A stretch of DNA of 64,000 bases from Acinetobacter calcoaceticus ANC 3811 (GTDB lineage: Bacteria; Pseudomonadota; Gammaproteobacteria; Pseudomonadales; Moraxellaceae), in contig NZ_KB976986.1 in assembly GCF_000399665.1 (NCBI RefSeq), positions 310,001-374,000 of the forward strand. Reading direction: 5' to 3'. The position numbers and the translations under genes are program-made. Position 1 is the first letter of the stretch, and the number at the start of each line of letters is the position of its first letter. The notes beneath the pieces are model-generated. The model was not told the DNA's origin. It worked only from the letters and a program-made list of their open reading frames with translations, and ran no database searches. Positions 36,922-45,698 of the stretch are shown piece after piece.

Positions 36922-37638
36922 ATGAATATTCAGCTTCATCAGTTGGTGGGGTTTTCAAAAAATAAGCCATCCTATCTTTTTTTACGCGGTGCAATGGATA
37001 TTTTGCCCTTGTCAATTTCTGTGATTCCATGGGCAATTTTAGCAGGCTCGATGGCAATTCAGGCAGGTTTATCTTTTTATAAAGCCCTTGCAATGTCAGG
37101 AATTATTTTTGCTGGAGCAGCTCAATTAGTTAGTTTGAGTATGGTGATGGAAGGTGCATCCACTTTTACAATTTATGTGACGATTTTCTTTTTAACGGCT
37201 CAGCATTTTATTTATGCATTAACTTTAAGAAATAATATTTCTATTTTGCCTCTTTCAAGGCGCTTAAGTTTAGGCTTTTTATTAACAGATGAATTATTTG
37301 CGGTGTGTGCATCTGGTGACAAAAGGCAGCCAGAATATTTGTTGGGTGCAGGCCTGTCTTTTTATTTATTCTGGATAGTTTTTAGCTTGGTCGGAATACT
37401 TTTGGCAACAGTGATTCCTGATTTATTAAATTATCATTTAGACTTTTCGATTGTGGCTATTTTTATTGCCATGATAGTGCCGCTATGTAAAGGGTTGCCT
37501 GTAGTTACTGGTGTGTTAATGACTTGTTTCAGCGGATTTTTCTTTAAATTTTATCAAGTTGAAGGAGCAATTTTACTTTCAGGATTAATAGGAATGTTGG
37601 CTGCTGTGTTAACTGAGAAAATAGGTAAGGAGCAATAG
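36922..37638 (+). CDS. azlC: AzlC-family amino-acid exporter, large subunit
   Basis: The 238-residue protein has about seven hydrophobic segments and the AzlC pattern: RGAMDILPLSISVIPWAILAG near the start, SGIIFAGAAQLVSLSM, HFIYALTLRNNI and LTDELFAV. AzlCD exports branched-chain amino acids or their analogues. azlD begins 2 bases after its stop. The N-terminus is a little longer than usual and its ribosome-binding site is weak. The regulator upstream is AraC type. Confidence 0.86.
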   Translation: MNIQLHQLVGFSKNKPSYLFLRGAMDILPLSISVIPWAILAGSMAIQAGLSFYKALAMSGIIFAGAAQLVSLSMVMEGASTFTIYVTIFFLTAQHFIYALTLRNNISILPLSRRLSLGFLLTDELFAVCASGDKRQPEYLLGAGLSFYLFWIVFSLVGILLATVIPDLLNYHLDFSIVAIFIAMIVPLCKGLPVVTGVLMTCFSGFFFKFYQVEGAILLSGLIGMLAAVLTEKIGKEQ

Positions 37639-37639
37639 G

Positions 37640-37957
37640 ATGTCTTGGTTCATGATTTTAGGATTGGCCGCAATCGTCTTTTTTAATCGTTATTATTTTT
37701 TAGAACCCACTGTTAAAATTAAATTACCGCTTATTATGAATAAGATGCTTAATTACTCTGCGCCTTGTTTATTAACGGCAATTTGTATTCCAATAGTTTT
37801 TTTTGATGGCGATAATTTAAAAGGAATTTTAGATAATCCTTATATTTATGCAGCAATCTTTTGTATTGTGATTGCCATTTATCTCAAAAGAGTACTTTTA
37901 AGTGTTATTGCCAGTTTGGCTTTTTTCTATTTTATAAATTTTCTAATAAATTGGTAA
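37640..37957 (+). CDS. azlD: AzlD-family amino-acid exporter, small subunit
   Basis: The 105-residue protein has four hydrophobic segments. The partner position after azlC (2 bases apart), its size and its start (MSWFMILGLAAIVFFNRYYF) fit AzlD. AGGAGC lies 9 bases before the ATG inside the azlC end, so translation is coupled. A bidirectional terminator follows. Confidence 0.82.
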   Translation: MSWFMILGLAAIVFFNRYYFLEPTVKIKLPLIMNKMLNYSAPCLLTAICIPIVFFDGDNLKGILDNPYIYAAIFCIVIAIYLKRVLLSVIASLAFFYFINFLINW

Positions 37958-37962
37958 AATGT

Positions 37963-37993
37963 AAAAAGCTGAATCGAGATGATTCAGCTTTCA
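37963..37993. terminator. Bidirectional terminator between azlD and the DUF962 gene
   Basis: AAAGCTGAATC and GATTCAGCTTT around GAGAT, with flanking A and T runs, between convergent genes. Confidence 0.85.
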
Positions 37994-38001
37994 TTTAACA
38001 A

Positions 38002-38451
38002 TTAGGAAATAGCATGTTTCTGTCTGCTTTTCCATTTAGGTAAGATTTTTCCTAGATAGGCATCCATGCACCAGACTGGGCCAATGAGTAGGAACTGTAA
38101 ATCTTTAAAGAAAGATGGTTTTTTGCCCTCAATTTTATGACCATAAAATTGTCCGACCCAAGCAATCACAAAAATAGCGATATAAAATCCTACTCCTACA
38201 GGTAGGGTATAAATGAGCCATGCCATAACAACAAGTAAAGCAGCCATTGCAACAGCAAGTACAAGATCTAAACGCGTATAAAATACTAAAGTGAGCACAA
38301 GTAATAGAGCAGTGAGCAACGCGCTGAAATGGGCGATAATTCCAATTATAGAAAATAAAATGGCAGGAACGCATAGCCAGTGAATTTTTTTATTGGTTGG
38401 GTTCTGATGGCTCTCGCTATATTCATCAAACCATTCTGTAATGGATTTCAT
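38002..38451 (-). CDS. Mpo1-like (DUF962) membrane protein
   Basis: The 149-residue protein has four hydrophobic segments. It carries SESHQNPTNKKIHWLCVP (about 12-29) and GHKIEGKKPSFFKDLQFLLIGP (about 103-124; His, Lys and Glu conserved), the marks of the DUF962/Mpo1 family. Yeast Mpo1 is an iron-dependent 2-hydroxy fatty acid dioxygenase; the bacterial role is untested as far as I know. ATG 38451 lies about 10 bases after AAGGAG; GTG 38460 is too close to it. Confidence 0.82.
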   Translation of the reverse strand: MKSITEWFDEYSESHQNPTNKKIHWLCVPAILFSIIGIIAHFSALLTALLLVLTLVFYTRLDLVLAVAMAALLVVMAWLIYTLPVGVGFYIAIFVIAWVGQFYGHKIEGKKPSFFKDLQFLLIGPVWCMDAYLGKILPKWKSRQKHAIS

Positions 38452-38969
38452 TAATGGCACACTCCTTGTTTTAGCTTTGATTTATTTTTTCTGAGTGTAT
38501 TTTAGCCTGTTCTGAAGTAATTCGACAAGAAACCGATAATATTCAACTATAGGAACCTCGCAATAGGTATTTAAAAAAAGCATGAGAAAAACATAATGCT
38601 TCGGTTATTGAAAAAGTACTCAATTTGGTCTTGCGAATGATGTAATTTTTCAGAATATTTTTTATAGGTTACTAGATGATGAAATCATCAAAAAAAGTGT
38701 AATTTTGAGATGAGTGGGAAAATTGTATGAAAAAGCTCTACTCATCTACTCTAAAAACGCCATAAATAGCCCTGATTTTATAAAAATGGTACTAGGGTAG
38801 CGCAAATTTATTAAAGTTGCTCTAAGCGCAATTTAGGGGTGAAATAAGCTTGGAGAAAATAAACATATTTTTTTGTGTGAAAAATATGCAAATTTGATGT
38901 TGGAGAAGGGGTAAAAAAGAGGATTTTTTTAAGCCTAAGTTAGGAATTATTTTTATAGATTAAAACATA
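38452..38969. other. Intergenic region upstream of the DUF962 gene
   Basis: About 520 AT-rich bases without a credible ORF. It includes the DUF962 promoter region near 38480-38560 and a small perfect hairpin GATGAT-GAA-ATCATC at about 38676-38690. Nothing else is recognisable. A small RNA cannot be excluded by eye. Confidence 0.45.
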
Positions 38970-38999
38970 AAAAAGCCGCATAAAAAAATGCGGCTTTTT
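38970..38999 (-). terminator. Terminator after rlpA
   Basis: AAAAAGCCGCAT and ATGCGGCTTTTT around six A, 24 bases past the rlpA stop. Confidence 0.92.
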
Positions 39000-39022
39000 A
39001 CATGAACTCTAGAGGCTATAAC

Positions 39023-39634
39023 TTATGAAGTTGGGCCATCAACACGTTCAATATTTACTTTTGCAGTTCCAGCATTGGTAATGCCAAGACGTTTAGCTGC
39101 ACCGTATGATAGATCAAGTACACGATTGCCATGGAAAGGACCACGGTCATTTACTTTTACAACCACACTTTTGCCATTGTCTTTATTCGTTACTCGGATG
39201 TAACAGTTCAATGGTAGGCTACGGTGAGCAGCAGTGAGAGCATTCATATCGAATGTTTCACCATTTGCTGTTTTACGACCATGGAATTGGCGGCCATACC
39301 ATGAAGCCATGCCAGTTTGGCTAAACTTACGAACAGTGTTTGAAGCTACTGTGTTAAGTTTTTCAATCACTGAAGGCTCATCTTCAGGGATTTCAATTTT
39401 TGCTGCGATAGCTTGACGACGGATTTGGTCGCCAGAACGTTCAGTGATTGAAAGACTGTTAATGTTAGAAAAACGAGAATTAAAATTTTGAGTATCTTTA
39501 CTCAATACACGAGCTGCTAAATTAGAGCCATCTAAATCATTATTCAATGATGAAGATTGCACCATTTCAGCGTGCAATGGGGCCATACTTAAACTAGCCG
39601 TCAGTGCAAGAACGTATTTCAGCGATAACTGCAT
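39023..39634 (-). CDS. rlpA: RlpA-like septal/peptidoglycan protein with double-psi beta-barrel
   Basis: The 203-residue protein has a signal peptide (about 1-22, cut near LHA-E) and no lipobox. After a polar linker comes the RlpA barrel domain (about 105-195): GMASWYGRQFHGRKTANGE, TAAHRSLP and VNDRGPF. The His and Asp are the residues used by lytic RlpA in Pseudomonas. There is no SPOR domain. RlpA enzymes cleave peptidoglycan that lacks stem peptides. The start at 39634 is supported by AGGAG and the signal peptide. It lies downstream of mltB and rodA on the same strand. Confidence 0.87.
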   Translation of the reverse strand: MQLSLKYVLALTASLSMAPLHAEMVQSSSLNNDLDGSNLAARVLSKDTQNFNSRFSNINSLSITERSGDQIRRQAIAAKIEIPEDEPSVIEKLNTVASNTVRKFSQTGMASWYGRQFHGRKTANGETFDMNALTAAHRSLPLNCYIRVTNKDNGKSVVVKVNDRGPFHGNRVLDLSYGAAKRLGITNAGTAKVNIERVDGPTS

Positions 39635-39911
39635 TTGTATAAACTCCTGAGAACATGTACTTTTTTCTTTCAGCGATTGACTGAAATTTAAAGTGAACAT
39701 GTCTTATTATTCACTTTTGCAATTGCTACATTGGGGTGGATAATATTCATCGCTTACGGAGAGTGTCTAGTCTTTAACGAGAAATCGTTACAAAAAGGGC
39801 AAAAACTTACAGTTCTGGGTTAAAAAATATCCAAAAGTGTAACAAGATATTAAATTTGTGTGCATTGTGATCTATTTAACAAAAATATTTATTGACTTTT
39901 ACACAACTCAT

Positions 39912-39936
39912 AAAAAAGCTAGCCTATCGGCTAGCC
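39912..39936 (-). terminator. Terminator overlapping the mltB stop codon
   Basis: GCTAGCC and GGCTAGC pair around GATA, and six T follow on the minus strand. The 5' arm is coding sequence for the last residues of MltB and the stop codon falls in the loop. Confidence 0.85.
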
Positions 39937-40925
39937 ACTTCAGTGCCTAATAACCATACAGCAGTAGCATACATACGGCTCTTATTATAAGTCGTAATCA
40001 CTTGAAAATTCGGGTAAGTTAAATAGTAAATTGGACCGTTATAGTCTTGTAATTGAATAACATTCACCATATCCAGATCATCAACTTTAACTAAAGGATT
40101 TAATGGTGAAACCCCTAGTGTCTTTAATGCGCCATATGGGAAAGGTTGAGTTAAATCTTTAGCAATAACACTTTCCGGAGTTGACCCTGTGTAACGTGCC
40201 ATAAATCCGATAGGTTGATCGCGTTGCCATCCTTGTTTTGCTAAGTAGTTTGCGATTGAACCGATTGCATCTTCTGCAGAGTTTCTTAAATCGATATGTC
40301 CATTACCGTCATAATCGACCCCATATTTACTAATATTACTTGGCATAAATTGTGGATAGCCAATTGCACCTGCGTAGGAACCTACAATACTACTTGTTGG
40401 GTAGCCTTCTTTATAAGTCCATGCAATAAGAGCTGCGAGTTCGTCACCAAAATATTCAGCACGGCGAGGGTAGCCAAAAGCAAGTGTGGCTAATGCATCA
40501 CGTGTAATAAAAGAACCTTTATTTGCGCCATAACCTGTCTCAACACCCAAGATTCCCAAAATGACAGCTTGAGATACACCATATTGTTGTTCAGCGCGGT
40601 TTAAAGCATCTGCATATTGGTTTTTAAAACGGACACCACGTTGAATTGTCCCTTCCACCAAAAACATAGAACGATAGTCATACCAAGGTTTGCTTTCACC
40701 TGGACGAGTCATAATATTTAGAATGTTTGGTAAATTTTTTGCACCATTCATGGCTGCATCAACTTGATCGCCACTTAACCCATAAGCGCTCATGGTTTTT
40801 TGTTTAAAATTTACATAATCAGGATGCGTGGCAAAATCGTTGGCCTGAGCGAAGTGACTTGTACTGATTAAACCAGTACACAAAGCGAGCATTTTTAAAG
40901 TTTTATTTAAGTGTTGAGACAACAT
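39924..40925 (-). CDS. mltB: Lytic murein transglycosylase B
   Basis: Cleaves the MurNAc-GlcNAc bond of peptidoglycan, forming 1,6-anhydro ends. The 333-residue protein has a signal peptide (cut near AQA-N) without a lipobox, so it is soluble and periplasmic. The catalytic Glu is in ILGVETGYG (about 128). SYAGAIGYPQFMPSN and DYDGNGHIDL (a calcium-loop-like segment) are typical of the MltB/Slt3 family. It starts 19 bases after rodA, fitting a cell-wall operon. Confidence 0.93.
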   Translation of the reverse strand: MLSQHLNKTLKMLALCTGLISTSHFAQANDFATHPDYVNFKQKTMSAYGLSGDQVDAAMNGAKNLPNILNIMTRPGESKPWYDYRSMFLVEGTIQRGVRFKNQYADALNRAEQQYGVSQAVILGILGVETGYGANKGSFITRDALATLAFGYPRRAEYFGDELAALIAWTYKEGYPTSSIVGSYAGAIGYPQFMPSNISKYGVDYDGNGHIDLRNSAEDAIGSIANYLAKQGWQRDQPIGFMARYTGSTPESVIAKDLTQPFPYGALKTLGVSPLNPLVKVDDLDMVNVIQLQDYNGPIYYLTYPNFQVITTYNKSRMYATAVWLLGTEVASR

Positions 40926-40944
40926 ATCGTTTTAAAATTCCAGA

Positions 40945-42087
40945 TTATCGATGTGTGTGAATGGACATGACTAAACCAAAGGTGGCCATTAAAGTAATAA
41001 TAGCTGTTCCACCATAACTCATAAAAGGTAAAGGAACACCTACTACAGGTAAAATACCACTGACCATTCCCGCATTTACAAATACATAAACAAAAAAAGA
41101 CAAACCAAAGGCGCCAGCAACTAAACGTCCATAGTTATGGAAGCTTTGTAAGCCGATTTGGAATGTTCTAAAAATAATAGCAAAATAAAGAATAACTAAA
41201 ATAAGTACACCGATGAGCCCAAATTCTTCGGAATAGGCTGCAATAATAAAGTCGGTATGACCTTCGGGTAAAAAGTGCAAATGTGATTGAGTCCCTTCAA
41301 GAAATCCTTTACCCGAAAAACCACCAGAACCAATCGCAGTTTTAGACTGAATAATATTCCAACCTGTACCGAGCGCATCAGCCTCTGGGTCAAGCAACGT
41401 TAAAACCCGTTGACGTTGATAGTCGTGTAAAAGAAATTCCCAAGCAATTGGAATAATGACTGCAGCACAGGCTCCTGCGGCACCGATCATACGCCATGAT
41501 AGTCCGCTTAGAAATAAAACAAATATACCACTTGCCAGCACTAACACTGAGGTCCCTAAATCTGGTTGTTCTGCAATCAGTAAAAAAGGAATACCAATTA
41601 ACATTAAGGATAAAACAACTTGTGAAAAGCTAGGGGGAAGGGGTTTTCTTGCTAAGAACCATGCAACCATCATGGGCATACCGATTTTCATGAACTCACT
41701 GGGTTGGACACTTCCTAAACCGGGAACATCAATCCAGCGTTGAGCACCCATTCGGACTTCACCAAACACCATGACTGCCAAAAGTGAAAATAAGCCGAAT
41801 AAATAAAAATAGGGTGAAAAAGCTTGATAGACCTTGGGCGGAATTTGGGCTAGACCAAACATCACTAAAAAGCCAATACCAAAACTCATGGCTTGTTTAC
41901 TCACTAACCCCACATCCTGTGCAGAAGCACTATATAGTACGGTTAAACCTAATAAAGCATTTAAGAGCAGAAATAGGCATAACCAAGGGTCAACATGGAG
42001 TTGTTGCCACTTTGATGGTTGCATAGCGGTGCTAAGACCATCTCGAGGAGCTTGGCGTAAAAATTTATATTGTGGGCTAGGAGACAT
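40945..42087 (-). CDS. rodA: Rod-shape SEDS peptidoglycan glycosyltransferase RodA
   Basis: Polymerises glycan strands for lateral wall growth together with PBP2. The 380-residue protein has about ten membrane segments and the SEDS motifs GAQRWIDVPGLGSVQPSEF (about 107-125), LLIAEQPDLGTS (catalytic Asp, about 160), HTDFIIAAYSEEFG and GVPLPFMSYGG. It is followed by mltB. The PBP2 gene is not adjacent. The ribosome-binding site is weak, so the start could be Met22 (MQPSKWQQ). Confidence 0.94.
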   Translation of the reverse strand: MSPSPQYKFLRQAPRDGLSTAMQPSKWQQLHVDPWLCLFLLLNALLGLTVLYSASAQDVGLVSKQAMSFGIGFLVMFGLAQIPPKVYQAFSPYFYLFGLFSLLAVMVFGEVRMGAQRWIDVPGLGSVQPSEFMKIGMPMMVAWFLARKPLPPSFSQVVLSLMLIGIPFLLIAEQPDLGTSVLVLASGIFVLFLSGLSWRMIGAAGACAAVIIPIAWEFLLHDYQRQRVLTLLDPEADALGTGWNIIQSKTAIGSGGFSGKGFLEGTQSHLHFLPEGHTDFIIAAYSEEFGLIGVLILVILYFAIIFRTFQIGLQSFHNYGRLVAGAFGLSFFVYVFVNAGMVSGILPVVGVPLPFMSYGGTAIITLMATFGLVMSIHTHR

Positions 42088-42174
42088 GCGGCGTTAACTA
42101 AGGTCAATCAGTGCTTGGCGCATGCTAACATAAACGTGGTTAATGGCAATGTATATCAATATTTTGCAATAAAA

Positions 42175-42196
42175 AAACCTAGCTCGCGCTAGGTTT
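42175..42196 (-). terminator. Terminator between the gene at 42215 and rodA
   Basis: AAACCTAGC and GCTAGGTTT around a 4-base loop, followed by T on the minus strand. It isolates rodA from the upstream gene. Confidence 0.88.
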
Positions 42197-42214
42197 CCGA
42201 TAGTCTATTTTTTA

Positions 42215-42865
42215 TTAGTTAAAGAATAAACCATCATGATATTCAGCCATCGCTTTTAGTTCAGTGCGATTTAAGCTTGGAATCAGTTTATCGATTGCAA
42301 TGTGAACAGCTTTTGTTACGGCTGCCGCACCAATATCGGCTGCTTTACGCTTAATCATGCCAAGATCTAATGTTTTATTAAAATCAGACATGAAGTGTTT
42401 AATCATGGCATCGCCGAATTGTTTGTATAATTCAGCTAAAGCAGCTTTATTAATGTCATTGCCTGCTTCAAGCTCAGTAAAGTTATGCTTAAGGTTAGTC
42501 ACTAAACCTGCATCTAAATTTACGCCTACTTTATATTGACCTTGTGGGTCTTTAAATAAGCTTTTTTCAGAAAACTCTATTGACTGTTTAACCACATCAT
42601 TTGGTGCTTTGCTTAACAATTGCTTTAAAAGAACAGCAACAGTTGATTTGACATAACCTGCTAGTTTTTCGGCAGTATCGCGCTTTTCACTTGCAGGAAA
42701 ATGCTGAACTAACTGAATTAAGACATTATCAATAATCTCTACATTAAGTTGTAAAGCAACCTTATCGCGAAGTGGATATAAAGGTTCGCTAGAATTTTTA
42801 TTCGCAATTCCAGTTTGTATATCGTTCAATAAGCCTTCAGAAGGGGTAAAACCAAAAAACGGCAT
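42215..42865 (-). CDS. Conserved-looking protein of unknown function
   Basis: A 216-residue soluble, helix-rich protein, starting MPFFGFTPSEGLLND and ending YHDGLFFN. There is no signal peptide, transmembrane segment or Cys cluster. It is rich in Lys, Ala and Leu, with amphipathic repeats across about 30-190. GAGGA lies 7 bases before the ATG, so expression is likely. It lies between queF and rodA and carries its own terminator. I do not recognise a family. Confidence 0.7.
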   Translation of the reverse strand: MPFFGFTPSEGLLNDIQTGIANKNSSEPLYPLRDKVALQLNVEIIDNVLIQLVQHFPASEKRDTAEKLAGYVKSTVAVLLKQLLSKAPNDVVKQSIEFSEKSLFKDPQGQYKVGVNLDAGLVTNLKHNFTELEAGNDINKAALAELYKQFGDAMIKHFMSDFNKTLDLGMIKRKAADIGAAAVTKAVHIAIDKLIPSLNRTELKAMAEYHDGLFFN

Positions 42866-42888
42866 GGTGTATCCTCAAATTATTCGTT

Positions 42889-43701
42889 TTATTGTCGTGC
42901 CAATCGAATCGGTTTTGGCATCCATGAAAGATCCGATACTCGGCAAGGGTTAATATCAAGTCCGCCGCGACGAGTATAAGTTGCATAAACCATCAGCTTT
43001 TCAGGCTCTAGATTTTGCCAAATATCGGCAAATATCTGCTCGACACACTGTTCGTGAAAGCCGTTATGCTGACGGTACGAGATAATATAAGCTAATACAC
43101 TACGATAACAAGGTTTTTTGCCTTTAAAACGGATAAAAACTGTACCCCAATCAGGCTGTCCAGTGACTGGGCAGTTACTTCTCAAAAGATGAGAATACAG
43201 CTCAATTTCAACTTCTTCACCAGACTCATCTGCTTTTAAAAGAGTTGCATCCGGATGTTGCTCTAAACGTTCGGGAGTAAGGTCATCAATACAAATGCCT
43301 TGAGGTTTAGAAATATCTAAATCATCAACCTGAAATAAGGCCAATTCAACTTTTGCACCAGCTGCTGCCGAGAGGTCTTTTTCAACAGTTTCAATGAAAG
43401 ACTCTTTCGAATCAAATTGAGTGAAATTAAGACTATTGAAGTAAAGTTTTAATGACTTTGACTCAATTAAATTTGGCGAAGAAGCGGGCAGTGTAATTCT
43501 GCCAATTGCAACTTGTGGGATAGCATGAGCATTTAACCATGAGATTTCAAAAACATGCCACCAATCTTTACCTTGAGTAATGCCTTCAATATGCGAGTAG
43601 CTTTCACGAGACTGAGCACGGGCAATTGGAAATAAAACATCAGGTTGATAATTAGTTGGATATTGGGTTTCTTTTCCCAACAAAGACTGTTCGACACTCA
43701 T
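42889..43701 (-). CDS. queF: NADPH-dependent preQ0 reductase
   Basis: Reduces 7-cyano-7-deazaguanine (preQ0) to preQ1 in queuosine synthesis. The 270-residue protein is the long, two-domain type. It has ESKSLKLYFNSLN (about 80-92, the QueF signature) and the nucleophile Cys in SNCPVTGQPDW (about 177-187). The C-terminal part contains YRQHNGFHEQCVE. Its ATG overlaps the yadH TGA, so it is the last gene of a yadG-yadH-queF unit. Confidence 0.95.
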   Translation of the reverse strand: MSVEQSLLGKETQYPTNYQPDVLFPIARAQSRESYSHIEGITQGKDWWHVFEISWLNAHAIPQVAIGRITLPASSPNLIESKSLKLYFNSLNFTQFDSKESFIETVEKDLSAAAGAKVELALFQVDDLDISKPQGICIDDLTPERLEQHPDATLLKADESGEEVEIELYSHLLRSNCPVTGQPDWGTVFIRFKGKKPCYRSVLAYIISYRQHNGFHEQCVEQIFADIWQNLEPEKLMVYATYTRRGGLDINPCRVSDLSWMPKPIRLARQ

Positions 43702-44471
43702 TCACGCATTCCTGAACCACGAGCAAGTAAATAGTAAGCAATTCCGTAAAGTACAACACAGCATGATGTCACAATGATTAAAGAGAATGAAACATTCACA
43801 TCGCTATGACCTAAAATGCCGAAACGGAAAGCATTAACCATATAAACAATAGGGTTAATTAAAGAAAGTTTTTGCCAAAAAGGACCAAGGGAACTAATGG
43901 CATAAAACACACCACCTAAATAAGTTAAGGGTGTAAGAACAAAGGTTGGAATAATAGAAATATCATCAAATGATTTTGCATAGACTGCATTAATAAAACC
44001 ACCTAATGAGAAAAGAACCGAAGTAATTAAGACTGTATATATAGTTACGAACCAGTTGTGTATGAAAAGGTCAGTAAAGAACATGCTCATTGCAGTTACA
44101 ATTGTGCCAACTAATACACCACGGCAAATACCACCAATCACATAGCCCCACAAAATAATATGTAGTGGCACAGGACTCATGATGAGTTCTTCAATGCTTT
44201 TTTGGAATTTTACGCTAAAGAAACTGGAAGACACGTTGGCATAACTATTAGTAATGACCGCCATCATAATTAAGCCAGGCACAATAAATTGCATATAGCT
44301 CACGCCACCCATTTGTCCAATGCGTGAACCAACCAAATTACCAAAAATGACAAAGTACAAACTCATTGTAATTGCTGGTGGTAATAAGGTTTGTGGCCAA
44401 ATGCGTAGAAAACGGCGTACTTCTTTACGAACGATGGTCCAGAGAGCAATTTGCAGTTGGCTAAAATTCAT
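43698..44471 (-). CDS. yadH: ABC-2 type transporter permease (YadH family)
   Basis: The 257-residue permease has six hydrophobic segments and the ABC-2 pattern RIWPQTLLPPAITMSLYFVIFG, then SSFFSVKFQKSIEELIMSPVP and LTPLTYLGGVFYAISSLG. AAGGAG lies 7 bases before the ATG, inside yadG. It overlaps yadG by ATGA upstream and queF by ATGA downstream. The substrate of YadGH-type exporters is not established. Confidence 0.92.
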   Translation of the reverse strand: MNFSQLQIALWTIVRKEVRRFLRIWPQTLLPPAITMSLYFVIFGNLVGSRIGQMGGVSYMQFIVPGLIMMAVITNSYANVSSSFFSVKFQKSIEELIMSPVPLHIILWGYVIGGICRGVLVGTIVTAMSMFFTDLFIHNWFVTIYTVLITSVLFSLGGFINAVYAKSFDDISIIPTFVLTPLTYLGGVFYAISSLGPFWQKLSLINPIVYMVNAFRFGILGHSDVNVSFSLIIVTSCCVVLYGIAYYLLARGSGMRE

Positions 44472-45403
44472 TTTGCCTCTCCTTCAAGATTTTTCTCGAC
44501 CATTTTGACAAATAACTCTTCTAAACGGTTCGATTTATTACGCATGCTGTGAACACGAATACCTTGAGATTCTAATAACTGGAATAGGTCATTCAATGTA
44601 TGCGCTCTATCCATCGTTACTTCTAAAGTATTGCTATCAATTAAGTTGAACTTGACACCAATAATGTTTAACTGGAGCGGCCCAATCGGTTCGGCTAAAT
44701 CGAAGATAAATGATTCTTCATTGAGCTGATTAAGGAAGCTCTTCATGCTGGTATCTTCTTTAATTACACCGCGGTCAATGATCGCAATGCGACGACACAA
44801 CATTTCTGCTTCTTCTAAATAGTGGGTCGTTAAAATAATAGAAGTACCGCTTTCGTTCATTTCGGTTAGAAAATCCCACATAGAACGGCGTAATTCAATA
44901 TCTACACCCGCAGTAGGTTCATCTAAAATCAGCAGTTTAGGCTCATGCATCATGGCACGGGCAATCATCAGACGGCGTTTCATACCGCCAGACAGCATGC
45001 GTGCTTGTATATTACGTTTTTCCCACAAACCGAGTTTTTCTAAATAATGTTCGGCACGTTTTTCTGCAATCTTTTTATGGATACCGTAGTAGCCAGCTTG
45101 AGTGACTAAAATATCGAATGTTTTTTCAAACTGCCCGAAGTTAAATTCTTGAGGAACGACACCAAGCTGCTGTTTTGCCAGAGATGGATGGGTATCGAGG
45201 TTGTGCCCAAAAATCTCAACTGTTCCTGAGGTTTTTTTTGTGAGGGAGCTGATAATACCAATGGTTGTTGATTTGCCGGCACCATTTGGGCCTAACAACG
45301 CATAGAATTCACCTTCAGGCACAGTGAGGTTAATACCTTTTAACGCCTGAAAACCATTACGATATGTTTTGGACAAATCTCTTAAAACCAAAGCATCAGT
45401 CAT
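44468..45403 (-). CDS. yadG: ABC transporter ATP-binding protein (YadG family)
   Basis: The 311-residue ATPase has Walker A GPNGAGKST (about 38-46), the Q-loop, signature LSGGMKRR (about 138), Walker B LLILDEPTAGVD (about 157) and H-loop TTHYLEEAE. A C-terminal extension of about 80 residues follows the nucleotide-binding domain. It pairs with the YadH permease, with overlapping stop and start codons. Drug or glycolipid export is a common guess for this family. Confidence 0.92.
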   Translation of the reverse strand: MTDALVLRDLSKTYRNGFQALKGINLTVPEGEFYALLGPNGAGKSTTIGIISSLTKKTSGTVEIFGHNLDTHPSLAKQQLGVVPQEFNFGQFEKTFDILVTQAGYYGIHKKIAEKRAEHYLEKLGLWEKRNIQARMLSGGMKRRLMIARAMMHEPKLLILDEPTAGVDIELRRSMWDFLTEMNESGTSIILTTHYLEEAEMLCRRIAIIDRGVIKEDTSMKSFLNQLNEESFIFDLAEPIGPLQLNIIGVKFNLIDSNTLEVTMDRAHTLNDLFQLLESQGIRVHSMRNKSNRLEELFVKMVEKNLEGEAK

Positions 45404-45520
45404 GAAATTCTCACATTATGAAAGAGGGGTATATTTTGAGCGATAATGATTAATAAACCAAGTAAAATAGTCGGAATTTTATAAAATTGAGATAAATTTA
45501 TGAAGTTATTATATAAAAGC

Positions 45521-45597
45521 TGGTGCGCCCGGCGGGGATCGAACCCACGACCCCAGGTTTCGGAAACCTGTACTCTATCCAACTGAGCTACGAGCGC
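45521..45597 (-). tRNA. tRNA-Arg(CCG)
   Basis: A 77-base cloverleaf with encoded CCA. The acceptor pairs are GCGCTCG/CGGGCGC with discriminator A, the T arm is GGTTCGATCC, and the anticodon stem CAGGT/ACCTG holds TTCCGAA, anticodon CCG. It reads CGG. Confidence 0.96.
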
Positions 45598-45698
45598 ATG
45601 TGTGGGGCACATCATAGGAAAAAAACACTTGCAGGTAAAGCACGAAATACGTGCCAAGTGATTTTAATGCTTAATTAAACAGCAAGTTGTTCAATATT

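Noticed and set aside
41456..41743. A 95-codon ORF antisense to rodA
   Set aside because: It is a shadow of membrane-segment codons with no start signal and no motif.
45400..45657. An 85-codon minus-strand ORF running through the tRNA-Arg gene
   Set aside because: Its middle is the tRNA sequence read as protein (ALVAQLDRV type), a well-known false gene, and it overlaps yadG.
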